The position numbers and the translations under genes are program-made. From Scilla litardierei (Eukaryota; Streptophyta; Magnoliopsida; Asparagales; Asparagaceae), in the NCBI GenBank assembly GCA_030789695.1, contig CM061142.1, positions 353,871,486 to 353,935,485 of the forward strand: 64,000 nt of DNA, read 5' to 3'. Below the pieces are notes generated by a model, which searched no databases, was not told where the DNA came from, and worked only from the letters and a program-made list of their open reading frames with translations. This document shows positions 24,785 to 38,231 of this stretch, piece by piece. Every line of letters begins with the position of its first letter. Position 1 is the first letter of the stretch.

Positions 24785-25770
24785 AGAACACCTTAAGTCC
24801 ATACAGTAGACAGTTTAGCAGATTCACTCACGAAGGCTCTACCGCATGAAGTCTAGAGAGACTTATGTGTAAAAGCGGTATGAGATACCGAGATAAATAG
24901 GCCTGAGTGCAAGTGGGAGATGTTGGGAGATAAGTATGCCCTCGAGGCAATTTATCTCTGTGTAAGTGTGCAGACATCTTGTTCGAAATAATAGTAAGCT
25001 GTTTGGTAAGAATTTACCTAAGTTAATAATAATGTTGTCTACGTTAGAACTAAGGTAAAGTCCTGAGACTGATGCGAGGTCAAACATATATCAAGATGGA
25101 GATCTTGATCATGGAGAAGTACGTAACCACTTGTAGCATAAGTCTAAAAACATTCGTGGTCGTAGATGTTTTAAGAAAATGATATCGATACATCAGATAG
25201 ACCATTGTGTCTTTGTCTTCACCATGGAGTGGTGACGATGATCTCATGGTCGTTTGACTTGGCAAAGTCGAAGATGAGATACATGTGCACATTAGAGAAT
25301 GAGTTCATCGAACGACCCAACGAGAGTTATCCTATGGTTAACATTGACTAATCTGTCAATGATAACTCTCAGGATGAGAGGCAAGTTGGTCCTTTGAATT
25401 GAGGTCATTGTACGAATCCGTATGTGAACGGTGTCACTTTGATCACTGATCTAGCCTCAGGGCAAGCCCCATTGAAAGGCCCTTGGTTGGGTGACACTTG
25501 AAGCGTGCGAGGAGAATAATGACCAAGAGAGGATTCGTCTCTCCTGTATATGGGGAGTTAGTGTTGCACGTGACAGTTCGGTCTTTAGTAAAAACTCTGG
25601 CCACAGTATGTTGGAAGAAGTCCAACATTATTTGACTAAAGATCGATGGAGACTAACCGGTTTCGAGCTATTGGGATTGACAGTTGACCATATCCTAGAC
25701 TTGACTAAGCAGCATATTTTTTATGAAGGGATTAAAACTACCGTATTCATCACGGACACAGTCAGGGTGG
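24785..25770 (+). mobile_element. Element B segment 1: RNase H tail, polypurine tract and start of 3' LTR
   Basis: 24815-24850 encodes the tail LADSLTKALPHE of a copia RNase H. A polypurine tract AGTGCAAGTGGGAGA (24906-24920) precedes the LTR start TGTTGGGAGATAAG (24921). The sequence is homologous to 21010-21985 of element A. It breaks at 25770 where K is inserted (GGTGG at 25766-25770 and 35817-35821). Confidence 0.82.
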
Positions 25771-28700
25771 TGTAACGACCCGTTCTCGGGGCCCTTTACT
25801 TATTTGATTATTTTGCAGGTCTGTAGTTAACCAGTGAAATCAAAATAGCCACGATGCAGAGATGTACAACAAACCCCAAATAGTGTCTAATTATTACAAT
25901 CCATACTGTACAAAATGTTCCAACAAAGGTACATGAAAGAAAGAAAGTACATAAGTGAAAATAACTCTGAAAGCTGCGGTCTCATGGTCGAACTCTGGCT
26001 CTGCAACTCAGGAACATTTACCTCAATCTGGTCGTCGTCTGCGGTGCCATGGAGATGAAACCGTAAGTAGGTCACAACAATTCTAAATATAGAAAAGAAG
26101 TAGTGCACAAGTATGATAAAAGTAACTACGTACAAGCAGACCAAAGTGAAAAGTAAAGTATTGAGCAACAACGGTACACAACTTTGTAGTAAAGGTAAAC
26201 CGAACTGGAAGAACAAACTGTACTATAGTAGTGCAAGTGTAAAGCATGCTACTACGGTAGCTAAAACTACAACAAGTAAAGTATGAGTGGTTGTACCAGT
26301 GTGGTAAGTAACGTGCGTGGAATGCGTAAAGTAAAGGTGACTGTGGAAAAATAACTACAGTAGAACTACGTGACTCAAGTCGGAGGGTACAATATGTGAC
26401 CATTGAGTTCATCTCTTAACTGGGTGCGCTTACCCAGACGAATGCCGAAAACACAGGCTGCTAGACATGATGCTGACATGCAGCATTTTTATATTTGTCG
26501 AAACACAGGCAGCTAGACAGGATGCTGAAACCCAGGTAGCTAGACATGTAGATTGAACTCCAGTCACTCTCGCACTCTCTCAAACTATGAGTTACCCCAA
26601 AATCCCCAGTGAAGTTTCAAGTGTTATACGGGATGTTCCACAAGATGTTCCATATGATGTTCCACCTGTTACTAGTCAAACCGAGACAGCTGTTGACTTT
26701 CTTATTGAAAACCAGAAAGTAGGAATCTCGTTCAAAACAGTCTATGCCAAAGTGAACTGAGGATAAAGACAAGTCCAAAAACTGTAATACGGATTCCATG
26801 CTTCAGCATATAGTAGTATTGTTTAGCACACAATTTACCCAAGTTGATGGTTGTGTGCTACAACCACCAAAGTTGAAAGTTGGCAAAGTAATCTGTAGTT
26901 GATTACTTTCCTATTAGATTAGATCTCTAGTTTGGTTCAAGGTGAATAGACGTTCTGAGGCTATAAGTAGTGTCCTTAAGTTCGTAAGAGGACACTAACT
27001 AATTTTCTAAATCTAGAATTCGTGTGAGTTACAAAATTCGAGGTTGACGTCGCAAACCGGGACTGCAACTATGTCTTCTGCTGAAGATGGTGCACAAGAA
27101 CTAGTACCAGTAACACAAAATAAATTGGTTAAAGAACATGACATTTCCTATCTAAATAATTTGATCGTTTCGGTTTTTAAAACTGATTGAAACGGTGTCA
27201 GAAAACGTTATAAATTTTATATTGGCAGAAAATGAAGAATATAATTTTACTGCGGAAAATATTTTTATAAGCCTCTGTTCATTTTTATAATTTTTAGAAT
27301 TTCAAAAATCACTTTAAAAACTAATTTTAATTAAGTAACGTAATCATTCAATAATTTATTCTGGATGCAATACTAATCGGAATTGTTTAAGTGAGCAGTC
27401 AAAACGACCGTCTCAAAGAGTTCTACAACATATATTTTTCTCATGCTCAGTTTACGTGAAAATAAGAAGTTACAGATTTTTAAGTGAAAAAGACGTATTT
27501 AAGTTTTAGGGTTAAAATTTTATTTTGAAAAAACTAAGCGTCTGATTGAGATGAAACCAGTGCCATTGGATCCAGAATGTCATTTCTGTTTTTCTGGAGC
27601 TAGACTTACGTTTTTAGGCCTATACGATTTTTAAATAATTTAATACTATTAGCCCTTAAAGTAATGTCTATACGTATACGTATTTGCGTATAAATACGTA
27701 TAAAACATATACGTATAAATCTTCCTCTTCGTGTTTCACGTGGGAAACAACGGCGGGGGGTTCTTCGTTGTTGTCGTCGACGTTAACGGCGACGACGGAG
27801 GCGGTTGACGAGGGCGCTACCGACGATCGGGAGGCAGTGGGAACGGCTTCGAAGCGGTGGCGAGGTGTTCCCGGTGGCGTGGGCGAACTAAGGGGTGTCG
27901 AGACAACGGGGGCAGCTTCACCGGTGACAGTGGTGTGCGGAGTCCGAACAGGAGAGAGAGGAGGCGGGGTTCTTCGTGGGTTGTCGGAGACGACGCTGTT
28001 GGGAGATAGAGACGGAGGCAGGGACGTTGGGAATAGAGCAGAGAAACGGTGGGGGCTTTGTTTCAAACGGATAGAGGGCCTGGGCGGTGCTTGGCTACGA
28101 CGGCCAGGGGGAGGCTTTGAGGATGGTGTTTCGATGTCGTCGGGGTGAACGAGGGGCGGGGGAGGAACGGGCTTCGTGGCAGTTGGACGGGGTCACCGGC
28201 GGCGATGATGGAGGGGAGAGGGTTGCCTGAGAACAGAGGGACACAATGCGGGGTTTTGCCGGAGTGTTGGGTTGGCGGCGATTGTCGAAGAAGGTGTGTT
28301 TCGAGGCGGAGCTGGAGCGGGGGTGTGAGTGAGATGACCGTTAGGAGGTTTCATGGTGGCGGACTCCATGGCAGTGGGTGGCCTGAGCGAGGGTGAGGCT
28401 CGGCATCGGTGAACGGAGGCGATGGCGGAGGGTGCAGCTATCGGGGGAGAGATCGGAGGGCGGCTCCGAAGCGACGGATGGCGTGGTGCGAGTGCCGCTG
28501 GGGGTTGTGGCAGTAGCGGGGTGACGCGGAGGGATGCTGTCGAGCTCGGAGGGGATTCTGGTGGTGCAGCAACGGAGATCTGCCCGAGGGATAAAGCGGT
28601 GTGGGCGGCTATGACGCGGGCTGAGGGGGAAAGCACGGAGGGAGAGGGTGAGTTCGCTGGGTTCGGGGGTGAAGGAGTAGAACGAGGGGGAGAGCAAGAA

Positions 28701-29539
28701 CGTGAGGGGCGCTGCTGTGTAAGTGAAGGGAAGAGGAGAGGATGGGTTTCGGGGGGAGAGAGAGAACGTGGGCTCTGGGAGAGAGAGAGTAGGGAGGGGG
28801 AGGATTTATAGTAATTCCAAATTAGTAGTTAATTAATATACTTAGTCAAATGTAATTAATATATTGGGTAGGTTATTAATGATAGTAGGTTTAACTTTAG
28901 ACTAAGCTTAGAAACGTTTAACGTGTCCCCTCCCACGTTTTAGACATGGTTAGGGTAATTTTGATTAGGTTAATATAATTAAGGTTAGTTAAAAAGTAAT
29001 TAGTGAAGGTCATTCAGTAGCGAGTTTACAATTTTGCCACTGAGATCAAACATATCCGAAAAATTACGAAATCATAGCCACGTGATCGTATCGTCGCGAG
29101 GATCACGAATATGAAGTCCGTTTTGGGGTTTGAGCTACGGAGATACTAGTTTTAGGCCAAAATGTTTAGGTTGCATGTTTGCTGGTTCTCTATTGATTTG
29201 ACTTCAGAAAATTACGAAATTAGAATGGAGAGCCCTAAATGATCATAGAATGATCCTGTAGAAATTTGAAAATGTTTTGGTGATATTTGTATAGAAAATT
29301 AATTCATTAACCCAAAACAGTAATAATTGAAAATGAATTTTTATCAAGATTGTTTATAGGTTTTTGATGAAATCTGAACTTACTGAAATACACCATAACT
29401 AGTCTAATGCTTCAAAATATTTTTATAAGAAATTTTGAAATCACATAAAATTCCTGATCAACCACTATAAAATACTTTCTAAAAATGAAAATACGTTAAA
29501 TATGTAATTAAATGCTTTGTAAAAATACGAGTCCTTACA
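25771..29539 (-). repeat. Element K: 3' LTR (minus orientation)
   Basis: 3769 bp, TGTAACGACCCGTTC... to ...GAGTCCTTACA. On the minus strand a TATA box (rc of ATTTATA at 28804-28810) is followed by a C/T-rich stretch and a GC-rich transcribed block (about 28790-27740). A small triplicate GATGTTCCAC(A/C) sits near 26628-26668. Frames in the GC-rich block are not conserved in length with those in the partner LTR and are not called. Confidence 0.88.
28804..28810 (-). promoter_or_regulatory. TATA box of K left LTR
   Basis: ATTTATA on plus, TATAAAT on minus, followed on the minus strand by CCTCCCCCTCCCTAC and a long CT-rich run, as in plant LTR promoters. Conserved at 35082-35088 in the other LTR. 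Confidence 0.65.
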
Positions 29540-32039
29540 TTCTATCCTCCTTAAAATAATTCTGTCCTCAGAATTTAGAAGATCGACAATTGCCTAGGCA
29601 ATTTAGATGATCGAAAGGAAGGCTTGATGAACGATTACGACTAAGTAAAATAAGTTGTTAATAGTATGAAATATAATGTGACATCATAGCATCAAGAAAA
29701 CAAGAGATGTTATATATGAATACATACTATTGACATCATCATAGCTTCCATAACTAGTCCTGAGACCAGTATCATCATAATAATTATCTTGACTTTTCAA
29801 GTAGCCAAAAGTTAGTATGGTATTACATGAAAATGATAGTTATTATGATACATCTGTTCGAACTTGGAACTTGAGGTGATAAGCAATATATTTAAACCAC
29901 ATAAAAAGGAAGAACATAAAGTTTAAAATTTTCAACTTAGGCTAATGATGACTAACGGGTCCTAACTAAGTAAGTCATCAATATAGCATACAAAAACGTA
30001 ATGGCTAATCCATATGCGTTCGTGTTGTTATACCTTAACCAGCCGAACACAAAAGACATCAACTCCCATGATACCCAACTACAAACCAATATCCAGATCG
30101 ACACCAAAAGACAAATATATGTCCAACTTTCAAGGACCGAAATTATCGCTACCACATCTTTCAGCAATTCCCATAACATCCAACAAGAAGCCAGCATCAA
30201 AACTGTCCCCCAAATCCAAGCACAAGACCGACATCCAACTTCAACACCCAATGCCAATAGCATACCAATACTCATCCCCAATGATACTCCTTGCCAACAC
30301 CATTGGTTGACACCCATAATTATCACCATCAACCCTAAACAATTCAACGACCAATAATTCACGATCCAACAAACACGAAGGAGTGGACCCAAGAACGAAA
30401 CGAAACGGGGCACCTTTAGGGGCAAGGCCCATGACAAGGAGCTCGAAAGAACACCAACAACAGCGATTTCCCAAGATTTGAACCACACGACAACAGTGAG
30501 GGTGGCGTTGAGGGTCTTCGCTAAGCCCAGCCATCCCCAAAATCGTTGGTGGGCCATCGACAGCTGTCCATCCATATCGGCTGCAACTACTCGACGTGGC
30601 GGGTGTCACCGAAATAGGGTGGGGTGGGGGGAGCTTCGGGTGAGGCCGGAGGAGCTCGAGATGAGGTGGGTTGGTCTCGCATGGACGAAGGCAAGGTGAG
30701 GGAGTGGACGTCAATACGGCGTAGGGGAAGCCACGGGACAGCTTGGTGAGGAAGAGAGGAGGGGTTTAAAAGGGGCGCCGAAGTCGTTGATAGGGTAGGG
30801 TAGGGTAAGCTAGGTTAGGAGGGACCGGGGCTTGAGGAGATGATAAGGACAAAAGGTAATAATGAGGGGGAGATGGTAGGCGGGAAAGAGGATACAACCC
30901 ATGGGGAAATGGGTACAAGATGATAGCAGTGGATAGAAAAAGAATACAAGTTCAAGAAAGACGAAGAAGAAGTAGCTGATCATTCTCAAATGCTTGGCAA
31001 AGCTTTTGAGCATCCTTCGAAGATGTCGTTGAAGAGTACTACCACGAATGTGTCCAGACACTTATAAAATACCTAGATTATGAGACTTGTGAATGCACGT
31101 GGTGCGTTGGCCACACCAATGACATCATCTAGTATTCATAGTAGTCATCGAAATGTTGTCTTTCAACTGGTACTATCTTCTCCTCCAACTTGGCTTGATC
31201 CTTCAAGTTGATCGAACTATAACTGTGCGAGGAAAACGACGTTCGTTCTTCATAATCTCCTCATTTAGCGATCAATAGCTGATACTCTTGTACCAAGATC
31301 CATTCTTCTAGAAGCATTCCAAGTTTAGGTCGTATCCATTCTTTTCGCATCAAATCATTCAATCGAGCCTGAAGCTCAAGTGACGCTGTGTGTAAAGTGC
31401 CTTCGATACAGACACCAGATCAAATGAAAAGTCGAGGATATGATCCAAAATAATCCTAGGATATCATTCAGAAATACGTTCATGAGTTCCCAGATCACTT
31501 CAGATTCCTTGGTTCAACTTCCATCGCAGTCGTCACTGCCTCCGTAAGTCTGGTCTGATCTTCATTGGTCCTTCTAATTTGCTCCCGTTGTTGGACTTGA
31601 ACTTCGGATGCTACCCTCCCTAAAATAGACGTAGCTAGAGTATGGGTGAGCTAAGCACAACCGTAAATACTTCAAGACTAAGAAGGACAATCGAGTGGCC
31701 ATCATTAACTTAAGGAAGGGTGATGAAGATGAAGTGAGTAGATAGTTCAACTTATGAAAAATCAATCTAACTGCTAGCAAAGGAGGTTACTAGGGAAGGT
31801 AAATCCAAAGAATGGAACACGAATTTCTAGACAAGGGTTAAGAGTTCAAAGAAAATGATGTGAATCAAGGAAGACCTAATGAAGATGGTAATGAAGACGC
31901 TTCACCCATATATCCAATACAGGTGAACACTCGAGACATCCCGTACTCGAGGTTAATTTGAGTATTTTATATTGTACACCCTGATCTTGATATATTGTTC
32001 ATGAGATAGTTAGCGCGGACCTGCGTGGGCCACCAAACT
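29540..32039 (-). other. Element K: internal region, mostly unidentified
   Basis: About 2.5 kb. The right half (30800-31700, minus) contains RT relics. The left half (29950-30790) is strongly strand-biased: the plus strand is rich in C and A, the minus strand in G and T. The minus strand stays open for about 207 codons (30575-29952), giving a Trp/Leu/Val-rich product that I do not recognise. The composition makes stops rare on that strand, so I treat the open frame as probably meaningless. Confidence 0.6.
30960..31390 (-). pseudogene. Decayed Ty3/gypsy reverse-transcriptase relic in K
   Basis: On the minus strand, 31380-31330 reads ELQARLNDLMRKEWIRP, like the start of the gypsy RT domain. 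After a deletion, 31115-31020 reads VANAPRAFTSLI, then VFYKCLDTFVVVLFNDIF. These match the well-known 'NAPAAF' and 'F..YLD.FVVVFIDDI' blocks around the catalytic Y/F-x-D-D, here with the first Asp replaced. At least three in-frame stops separate the pieces. Lineage is compatible with chromoviruses. Function is clearly lost. Confidence 0.75.
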
Positions 32040-35000
32040 TGTAACGACCCGCTCTCGGGGCCCGTCACTTATTTGATTATTTCACAGAACTGCAGTTAAC
32101 CAGTGAAATCAAAATAGCCACAATGCAGAGATATAAAAAATACCCAAATAGTGTCCAATTATTACAATCCATACTGTACAAAATGTTCCAACAAAGGTTC
32201 ATGACAGAAAGAAAGTACATAAGTGAAAATAACTCTGAAAGTTGCAGTCTCATGGTCGAACTCTGGCTCTGCAACTCAGGAACATCTACCTCAATCTGGT
32301 CGTCGTCTGTAGTGCCATGGAGATGGAACCGTAGGTAAGTCACAAAAATTCTAAATATAGAAAAGAAGCAGTGCACAAGTATGATAAAAGTAACTATGTA
32401 CAAGCAGACCAGAGTGAAAAGTAAAGTACTGAGCAACATCGGTACACAACTGAGTAGTAAAGGTAAACCGAACTGGAAGAATAAACTGTACTATGGTAGT
32501 GCAAGTGTAAAGCAGGCTAAGATAGTGAAGCATGCTATTGTGGTAGCTAAAAGTACGACAAGTAAAGTATGAGTGGTTGTACCAGTGTGGTAAGTAACGT
32601 GCATGGAATGCGTAAAGTAAAGGTAACTGTGGAAAAGTAACTACACTAGAACTACATGACTCAGGTCGGAGAGTACAATATATGACCATTGAGTTCATCT
32701 CTTGCCTACGTGCGCTTACCCAGACGAATGCCAAAAACACAGACAGCTAGACAGGATGCTAACATGCAGCATTTTTATTTTGCCGAAACGTAGGCTGCTA
32801 GACATGATACCGAAACCCATGCAGCTAGACATGTAGATTGAACTCCAATCAATCCCGCACTCTCTCAAACTATGAGTTACCCCAAAATCCCCAGTGAAGT
32901 GTCAAGTGTTATACGGGATGTTCCACAAGGCGTTCCATATGATGTTCCACCTGATACTAGTCAAACCGAGATAGCTGGTTGACTTTCTTATTGAAAACCA
33001 GAAAGTAGGAATCTCGTTCCAAAACAGATTGTGCCAAAGTGAACTAAGGATAAAGACAAGTCCAATAACTGTAATACCGATTCCATGCTTCGAGCATGTA
33101 GTAGTATTGTTTATCACACAATTTACCCAAGTTTATAGTTATGTGCTACAACCACCAAAGTTGAAAGTTGGCAAATTAATCTGTAGTTGATTACTTTCTG
33201 ATTAGATTAGATCTCTAGTTTGGTTCAAGGTGAATAGTTGTTCTGAGGCTATAAGTAGTGTCCTTAAGTTTGTACTAGGACACTAACTAATTTTCTAAAT
33301 CTAGAATTCGTCGTGACTTACAAAATTCGAGGTTGACGTAGCAAACCAAGACTGGATCTATGGCTTCCGCTGAAGATGGTGCACAAGAACTAGTACATGT
33401 AACACAAAAGAAATTGGTTAAAGAACACGACATTTCCTATCTAAATAATTTGATCGTTTCGGTTTATAAAACTGATTAAAATGGTGTCGGAAAACTTTCT
33501 AAATTTTTATATAGGCTGAAAATGAAGAATATAATTTTACTGCAAGAGGAAAATATTTTTATAAGCCTCTGTTAATTTTTATAATTTTTAGAAGTTCAAA
33601 AATCACTTTAAAAACTAATTTTAATTAAGTAACGTAATCATTCAACAATTTATTCTGGATGCAATACTAATCGAAATGTTCAAGTGAGCAGTTAAACCGA
33701 CCGTCACGAAGAGTTCTACAACATATATTTTTCTCATACATCAGTTTATGTGAAAATAAGAAGTTACGGATTTTTAAGTGAAAAAGTCGTATTTAAGTTT
33801 TAGGGTTAAAAATTTATTTTGGAAAAACTAAGCGTCTGATTGAGATGAAACCAGCGCCATTGGATCCAGAATGTCATTTCCAATTTTCTGGAGCTAGCCT
33901 TGCATTTTTTGATGCCTATACAATTTATAAATAATTTAACACGATTAGCCCTTAAAATAATGTATATACATATACGTATTTGCGTATAAATACGTATAAA
34001 ATCATATACGTATACCTCTTCCTCTTCGCGTTTCACATGGGGAAACAACGGCGGGGGGTTCTTCGTTGTTGCCATCGACGTTAACGGTGACAGAGGAGGC
34101 AGTTGACGCAGGCAGTGGCAGCGATCGGGAGGCGGTGGGAACAGCTTCGAAGCGGTGGCGAGGTGTTCCTGGTGGCGTGGTCAAACTAAGGGGCAGTGAG
34201 ACAATGGGGGCAGCTTCGCTGATGACATTGGCGTGTGGAGTCCGAATGGGAGAGAGAGGAGGCGGGGTTCTTCGTGGGTGGTCGGAGACGATGCTGCGGG
34301 AAGATGGAGACGGAGGCGGGGACGTTGGGAAGAGAGCGGAGAAACGGTGGGGGCTCTGTTTCGAACAGACGGAGGGCCTGGGCGGTGCTTGGGCTACGAC
34401 AGCCAGGGAAGGCTTCGAGGTTGGTGTTTCGACGTCGTCAGAGTGAGCGAGGGGCGAAGCAGGAGCGGGCTTCGTGGCAGTCGAACGGGGTCGTCGTCGG
34501 CGATTATGGAGGGGAGAGGGTTGCCTGAGAACAGATGGACACAAGTGCGGGGTTTTACGGGAGTGTTGGGTTGGCGGCGATCGTCAGAGACGGTGAGTTT
34601 CGAGGCGGACCTAGAGCGGGGGTGTGAGGGAGATGAACGTTAGGAGGTTTCGTGGTGGCGGACTCCACGACAGTGGGTAGGGTGAGCGAGGGTGAGGCTC
34701 AGTGTCGGTGAACGGAGGCGATGGCGGAGAGTGCAGCTGTCAGGGGAGAGGTTGGAGGCCGGCTCTGAAGCGGCAGATGGTGTGGTGCGGGTGTCGCTGG
34801 GGGTTGTGGCAGCAGCGGGGTGACGTGGAGGGAGGCTGTCGAGCTCGGTGGGGTTTCTGGTGGCACGACAACGGCGATCTGCCGGGGGGATCAAGCGGTG
34901 AGGGCGGCGATGCTGCGAGCTGAGGGGGAAAGCACGGAGGGAGAGGGTGATTTCGCTGGGTTCGGGGGTGAAGGAGTAGAGCGAGGGGGAGAGCAAGAAC

Positions 35001-35816
35001 ATGAGGGGGGGCTACTGTGTGAGTGAAGGGAAGAGGAGAGGATGGGTTTAGGGGAGAGAGGGAGAGAGTAGGGAGGGGATGATTTATAGTAATTCCAAAT
35101 TAATAGTTAATTAATATACTTAGTCAAATGTAATTAACATATTAGGTAGGTTATTAATGATAGTAGGTTTAACTTTAGACTAAGATTAGAAAAGTTTAAC
35201 GTGTCCCCTCCCATGATTTAGACATGGTTAGGGTAATTTTGATTAGGTTAATGTAATTAAGGTTAGTTAAAAAGTAATTAGTGAAGGTCATTTAGTAGCA
35301 AATTTTCAATTTTGCCCCTGAGATTAAACGTATCCGAAAAATTACGAAATCATAGCCACGGAATCGTATCGTCGCGAGGATCGCGAATACAAAGTCCGTT
35401 TTGTGGTTTGAGCTACGGAGATACTAGTTTTAGGTCAAAACATTTAGGATGCTGGTTTGCGGGTTCTTTATTGAGTTTAATTTAGAGAATTACAAAATTA
35501 AAATGGGTGGCCCTAAATGATCATAGAATGATCATATATAAGTTTGAAAACGTTTTGATGATGTTTGTATAGAAAATTAATTCATTAAGCCAAAATAGTA
35601 ATAATTGAAAATGAATTTTTATCAAGATTGTTTAGAGGTTTTTGATGAAATCTGAACTTACTAAAATACACCATAACCAGTCTAATGCTTCAAAATATTT
35701 TTATAAGAAATTTTGAAATCACTTAAAATTACTGATCAACCACTATAAAGTACTTTCTAAAATGAAAATACGTTAAATACGTAATTAAATGTTTTGAAAA
35801 AATACGAGCCGTTACA
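32040..35816 (-). repeat. Element K: 5' LTR (minus orientation)
   Basis: 3777 bp, collinear along its whole length with 25771-29539, ending GAGCCGTTACA. TATA box at 35082-35088 (minus). GC-rich block at about 34030-35070. The target duplication GGTGG follows at 35817-35821. Confidence 0.9.
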
Positions 35817-35821
35817 GGTGG

Positions 35822-36619
35822 TCCCGAAAATACTCATGTCTATGATTTAACCACATAATTATGATACCGAAATAGGAACGACACCTACTACTAGTGGTCA
35901 CTGCCATCTGGGTTTTTGAGCCCCACATGTAGTAGCGTCAGACTGCAGGGTCTCACACCGAGTGAGACCTTCGTCAAGTAATATGAAATCTTAATGAAGA
36001 TTATACATCGGATTTATAGGAATTTATTGTGTCGCAAAAGGTTTGCGATATATACTTTGGAATATAATAGATGTGGTTTTATTGCATGAGATTCAAAAGT
36101 TTTAAAATATGTCGTAAAGGGTTTATGAGCATATTTATATTGAAGGCAAGAATAAGCTCAAAAAGATGTCTAGGAATGTCCTAGACATTTTTTTGTTCAA
36201 ATCCCAACAGGGTTAAGGAATGACAAAAAACAAAGAAATAAAAAAAGGACTAAACCCGTTTGCCCGGCCTAGAGGGCCGTGCCTTGGCTAACTGGTGCCC
36301 ACAAGGGGCGATAGTAGCCAGGGCACCCAAGGGCACATGCTAGGTATGCACCCTCTGGGCGAGCGCCTGGCAGTGCCCTCTGGGCACGTACCTGGCACGC
36401 ACCCAGAATTTTTGGGCTGGTGGGTCCCTGCAGTGGGCCCCACATGTTAGGGTTTAGTTTTACCTTTTGACAGCTGGTGTCTTGGCGAAAATCATAGTTT
36501 TGGCCTAACTTTGGAAATATTTTTGAGGGGTCAAATGAAGTCAGAATTAACCCTAGTTAGTTTCTATGTGATCATCGTTCAATGCCCTTCGATTTGATAT
36601 ATGATATCACTTGTGAAGC
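35822..36619 (+). mobile_element. Element B segment 2: middle of 3' LTR
   Basis: Resumes exactly where segment 1 stopped: the joined sequence matches element A at 21987 onward. It includes a GC-rich, palindromic block (36250-36455) at the same place as the islands in the A LTRs, and the conserved GGTGGGTCCC. It is cut at 36619 by J. Confidence 0.8.
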
Positions 36620-38176
36620 TTCACGCCCCGCTTCCCAAAAATGAGGAGGCGAGACGTGAATAGGTCCGCTCAGACTTGAAGCTGCAAAGCCGCAAGTCCG
36701 ATAAGCGTCAATCAACATATTAATGGCAGGCCCTTGCAACGCGAAACGAAACAAAGATAATAATAAGGAAATGAGACAAAAGAGTATTCTCAATATATCC
36801 ATAAATAAGTTCCATCATCACAGAAAAAGCCACCAAGCTTAAAGATAAAAGAATCTAAAGGGCCCAGCGTGGCCAACAAAAGTAAAAGGTCAAAACATGG
36901 TGCCACGCACCGACAACTAACAGAAATCCTAAAACAAAAGGAAGCTCCGTAAAATCCTAAGAAGGTCACCGGTGTCCACAAAAATCCTCCTGAGCAGACA
37001 TGGACTCAGGCTCAGCGTCAGCAACATCCACGTACTCAGCTACGGTCTCTGGCTCAGGGTCTAACATGTGACACCCAAAAGAGCAAGGGGCACATGTCAG
37101 CAAGTCTAAAAGACTTGGGCAAGGAAACTGAAAGGAAGGTAAACAAACAACCTAGCAGTTATAGTATGATGCATAGCATGGCAAGTATAGGATGGAAGTA
37201 ACAAGTAAAGTAAAGTGCAAGTAACAAATAGTAAGTGGCAAGTATGGCATGGATGACAAGTTTTACAAGTATAAACACGGACAAGTATGAGTCAAGTAAA
37301 TCATGTCAAGTAAGCACGTCGTGCACAGAGATTCCGCCTGTTGGCTAGAGTGGCTGATCGGGCCAACTCCTAAGCTCAAGTGACCGTTTATCCCTACCCC
37401 TCCACGTGTGTCGAGCCAGGGCATTACCCCCGAACACGTAATGCTCGCTTCTGGATCACGAGCCATGAAGTGTTTTTAACACGTATGGCGTAGGTTTATG
37501 CCCGCATAGCAGGTGCCTAGCCGGAAACACGGAAACACAGATTGTACATGTATTTGGTAGCGTGTGCTACGATGCAACATACAAATCAAATGGCATGTAA
37601 AGAATGCAATGCATGGCAGATATTCAATTTAAATTGCATACAGTTAAGGAAATTAAACATGACAGGCAATTGTATGACATGGCATGACAGGGGAAATTCT
37701 AGCTTCGTTATCAAGCTAGAATTGAAATTGCGCCTAGACCGCTATCATTTCACGGTCTAGTCTCTTTCACGCTAAAACAAAGTATGGCCTAAAAGCATGG
37801 CCTAAAGCGAGGTTGGCAAGTTTCACTTGCCTGGCACCAAGGATGACGATCAACGAGGCACGTCAAAAAATGTTAACTACGGAGATGGGATCGCGTATCG
37901 TAGCGGAAGAACGATGCCGAGCAAGCATGGCAATGGAAGAACGATCCGGAGAACTATGGCTCAGATCTGGAAATGTGGAGAAAATCTGGAGAAATTGGGA
38001 TTTGGGGGGGTTTTGGGGTTGGCCGGCGGCCTAAGGGAGGTGGCCGGTGCAAGAATGGCGAGAAGGAAGCTCCGAGGAAGAAGGAAATGGCTAGAGGAAG
38101 GTTGGGGAAGATCAGAGGTCAGAGGGGAAAGAGAATGGCCAAGAGAAGTGAAAGAAAGAAGAAGAAATGATCGGGG

Positions 38177-38186
38177 TTTAAATAGA
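38177..38186 (-). promoter_or_regulatory. TATA-like promoter element of J left LTR
   Basis: Minus-strand CTATTTAAAC followed by CCCGATCATTTCTTCTTC and more CT-rich sequence. The same arrangement is at 44115-44125 in the other LTR. Confidence 0.55.
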
Positions 38187-38231
38187 AAAAAGTTGCGGCG
38201 GCTGGGCCAAACCTAGGGGTTCGGGGTCGAT

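Larger units (their letters stand above)
25771..35816 (-). mobile_element. Element K: large, degenerate Tekay/Del-like LTR element
   Basis: 10.0 kb with 3.77-kb LTRs, a 2.5-kb internal region and perfect GGTGG duplications. LTR ends are TGTAACGGCTCG and CGGGTCGTTACA on the minus strand. A purine-rich junction (rc of 29540-29580: ...GAGGACAGAATTATTTTAAGG...) marks the 3' side and the 16-bp GTGGCCCACGCAGGTC motif the 5' side. The internal region holds only a decayed RT relic and unidentified open sequence, so K could not move without helper proteins. Confidence 0.88.

Noticed and set aside
27668..28811. Pro/Ser/Arg-rich frames in the GC-rich block of the K LTRs, also 34002-35026
   Set aside because: Frames on both strands overlap and are not maintained between the two LTR copies. 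They are best explained as GC-rich LTR leader.
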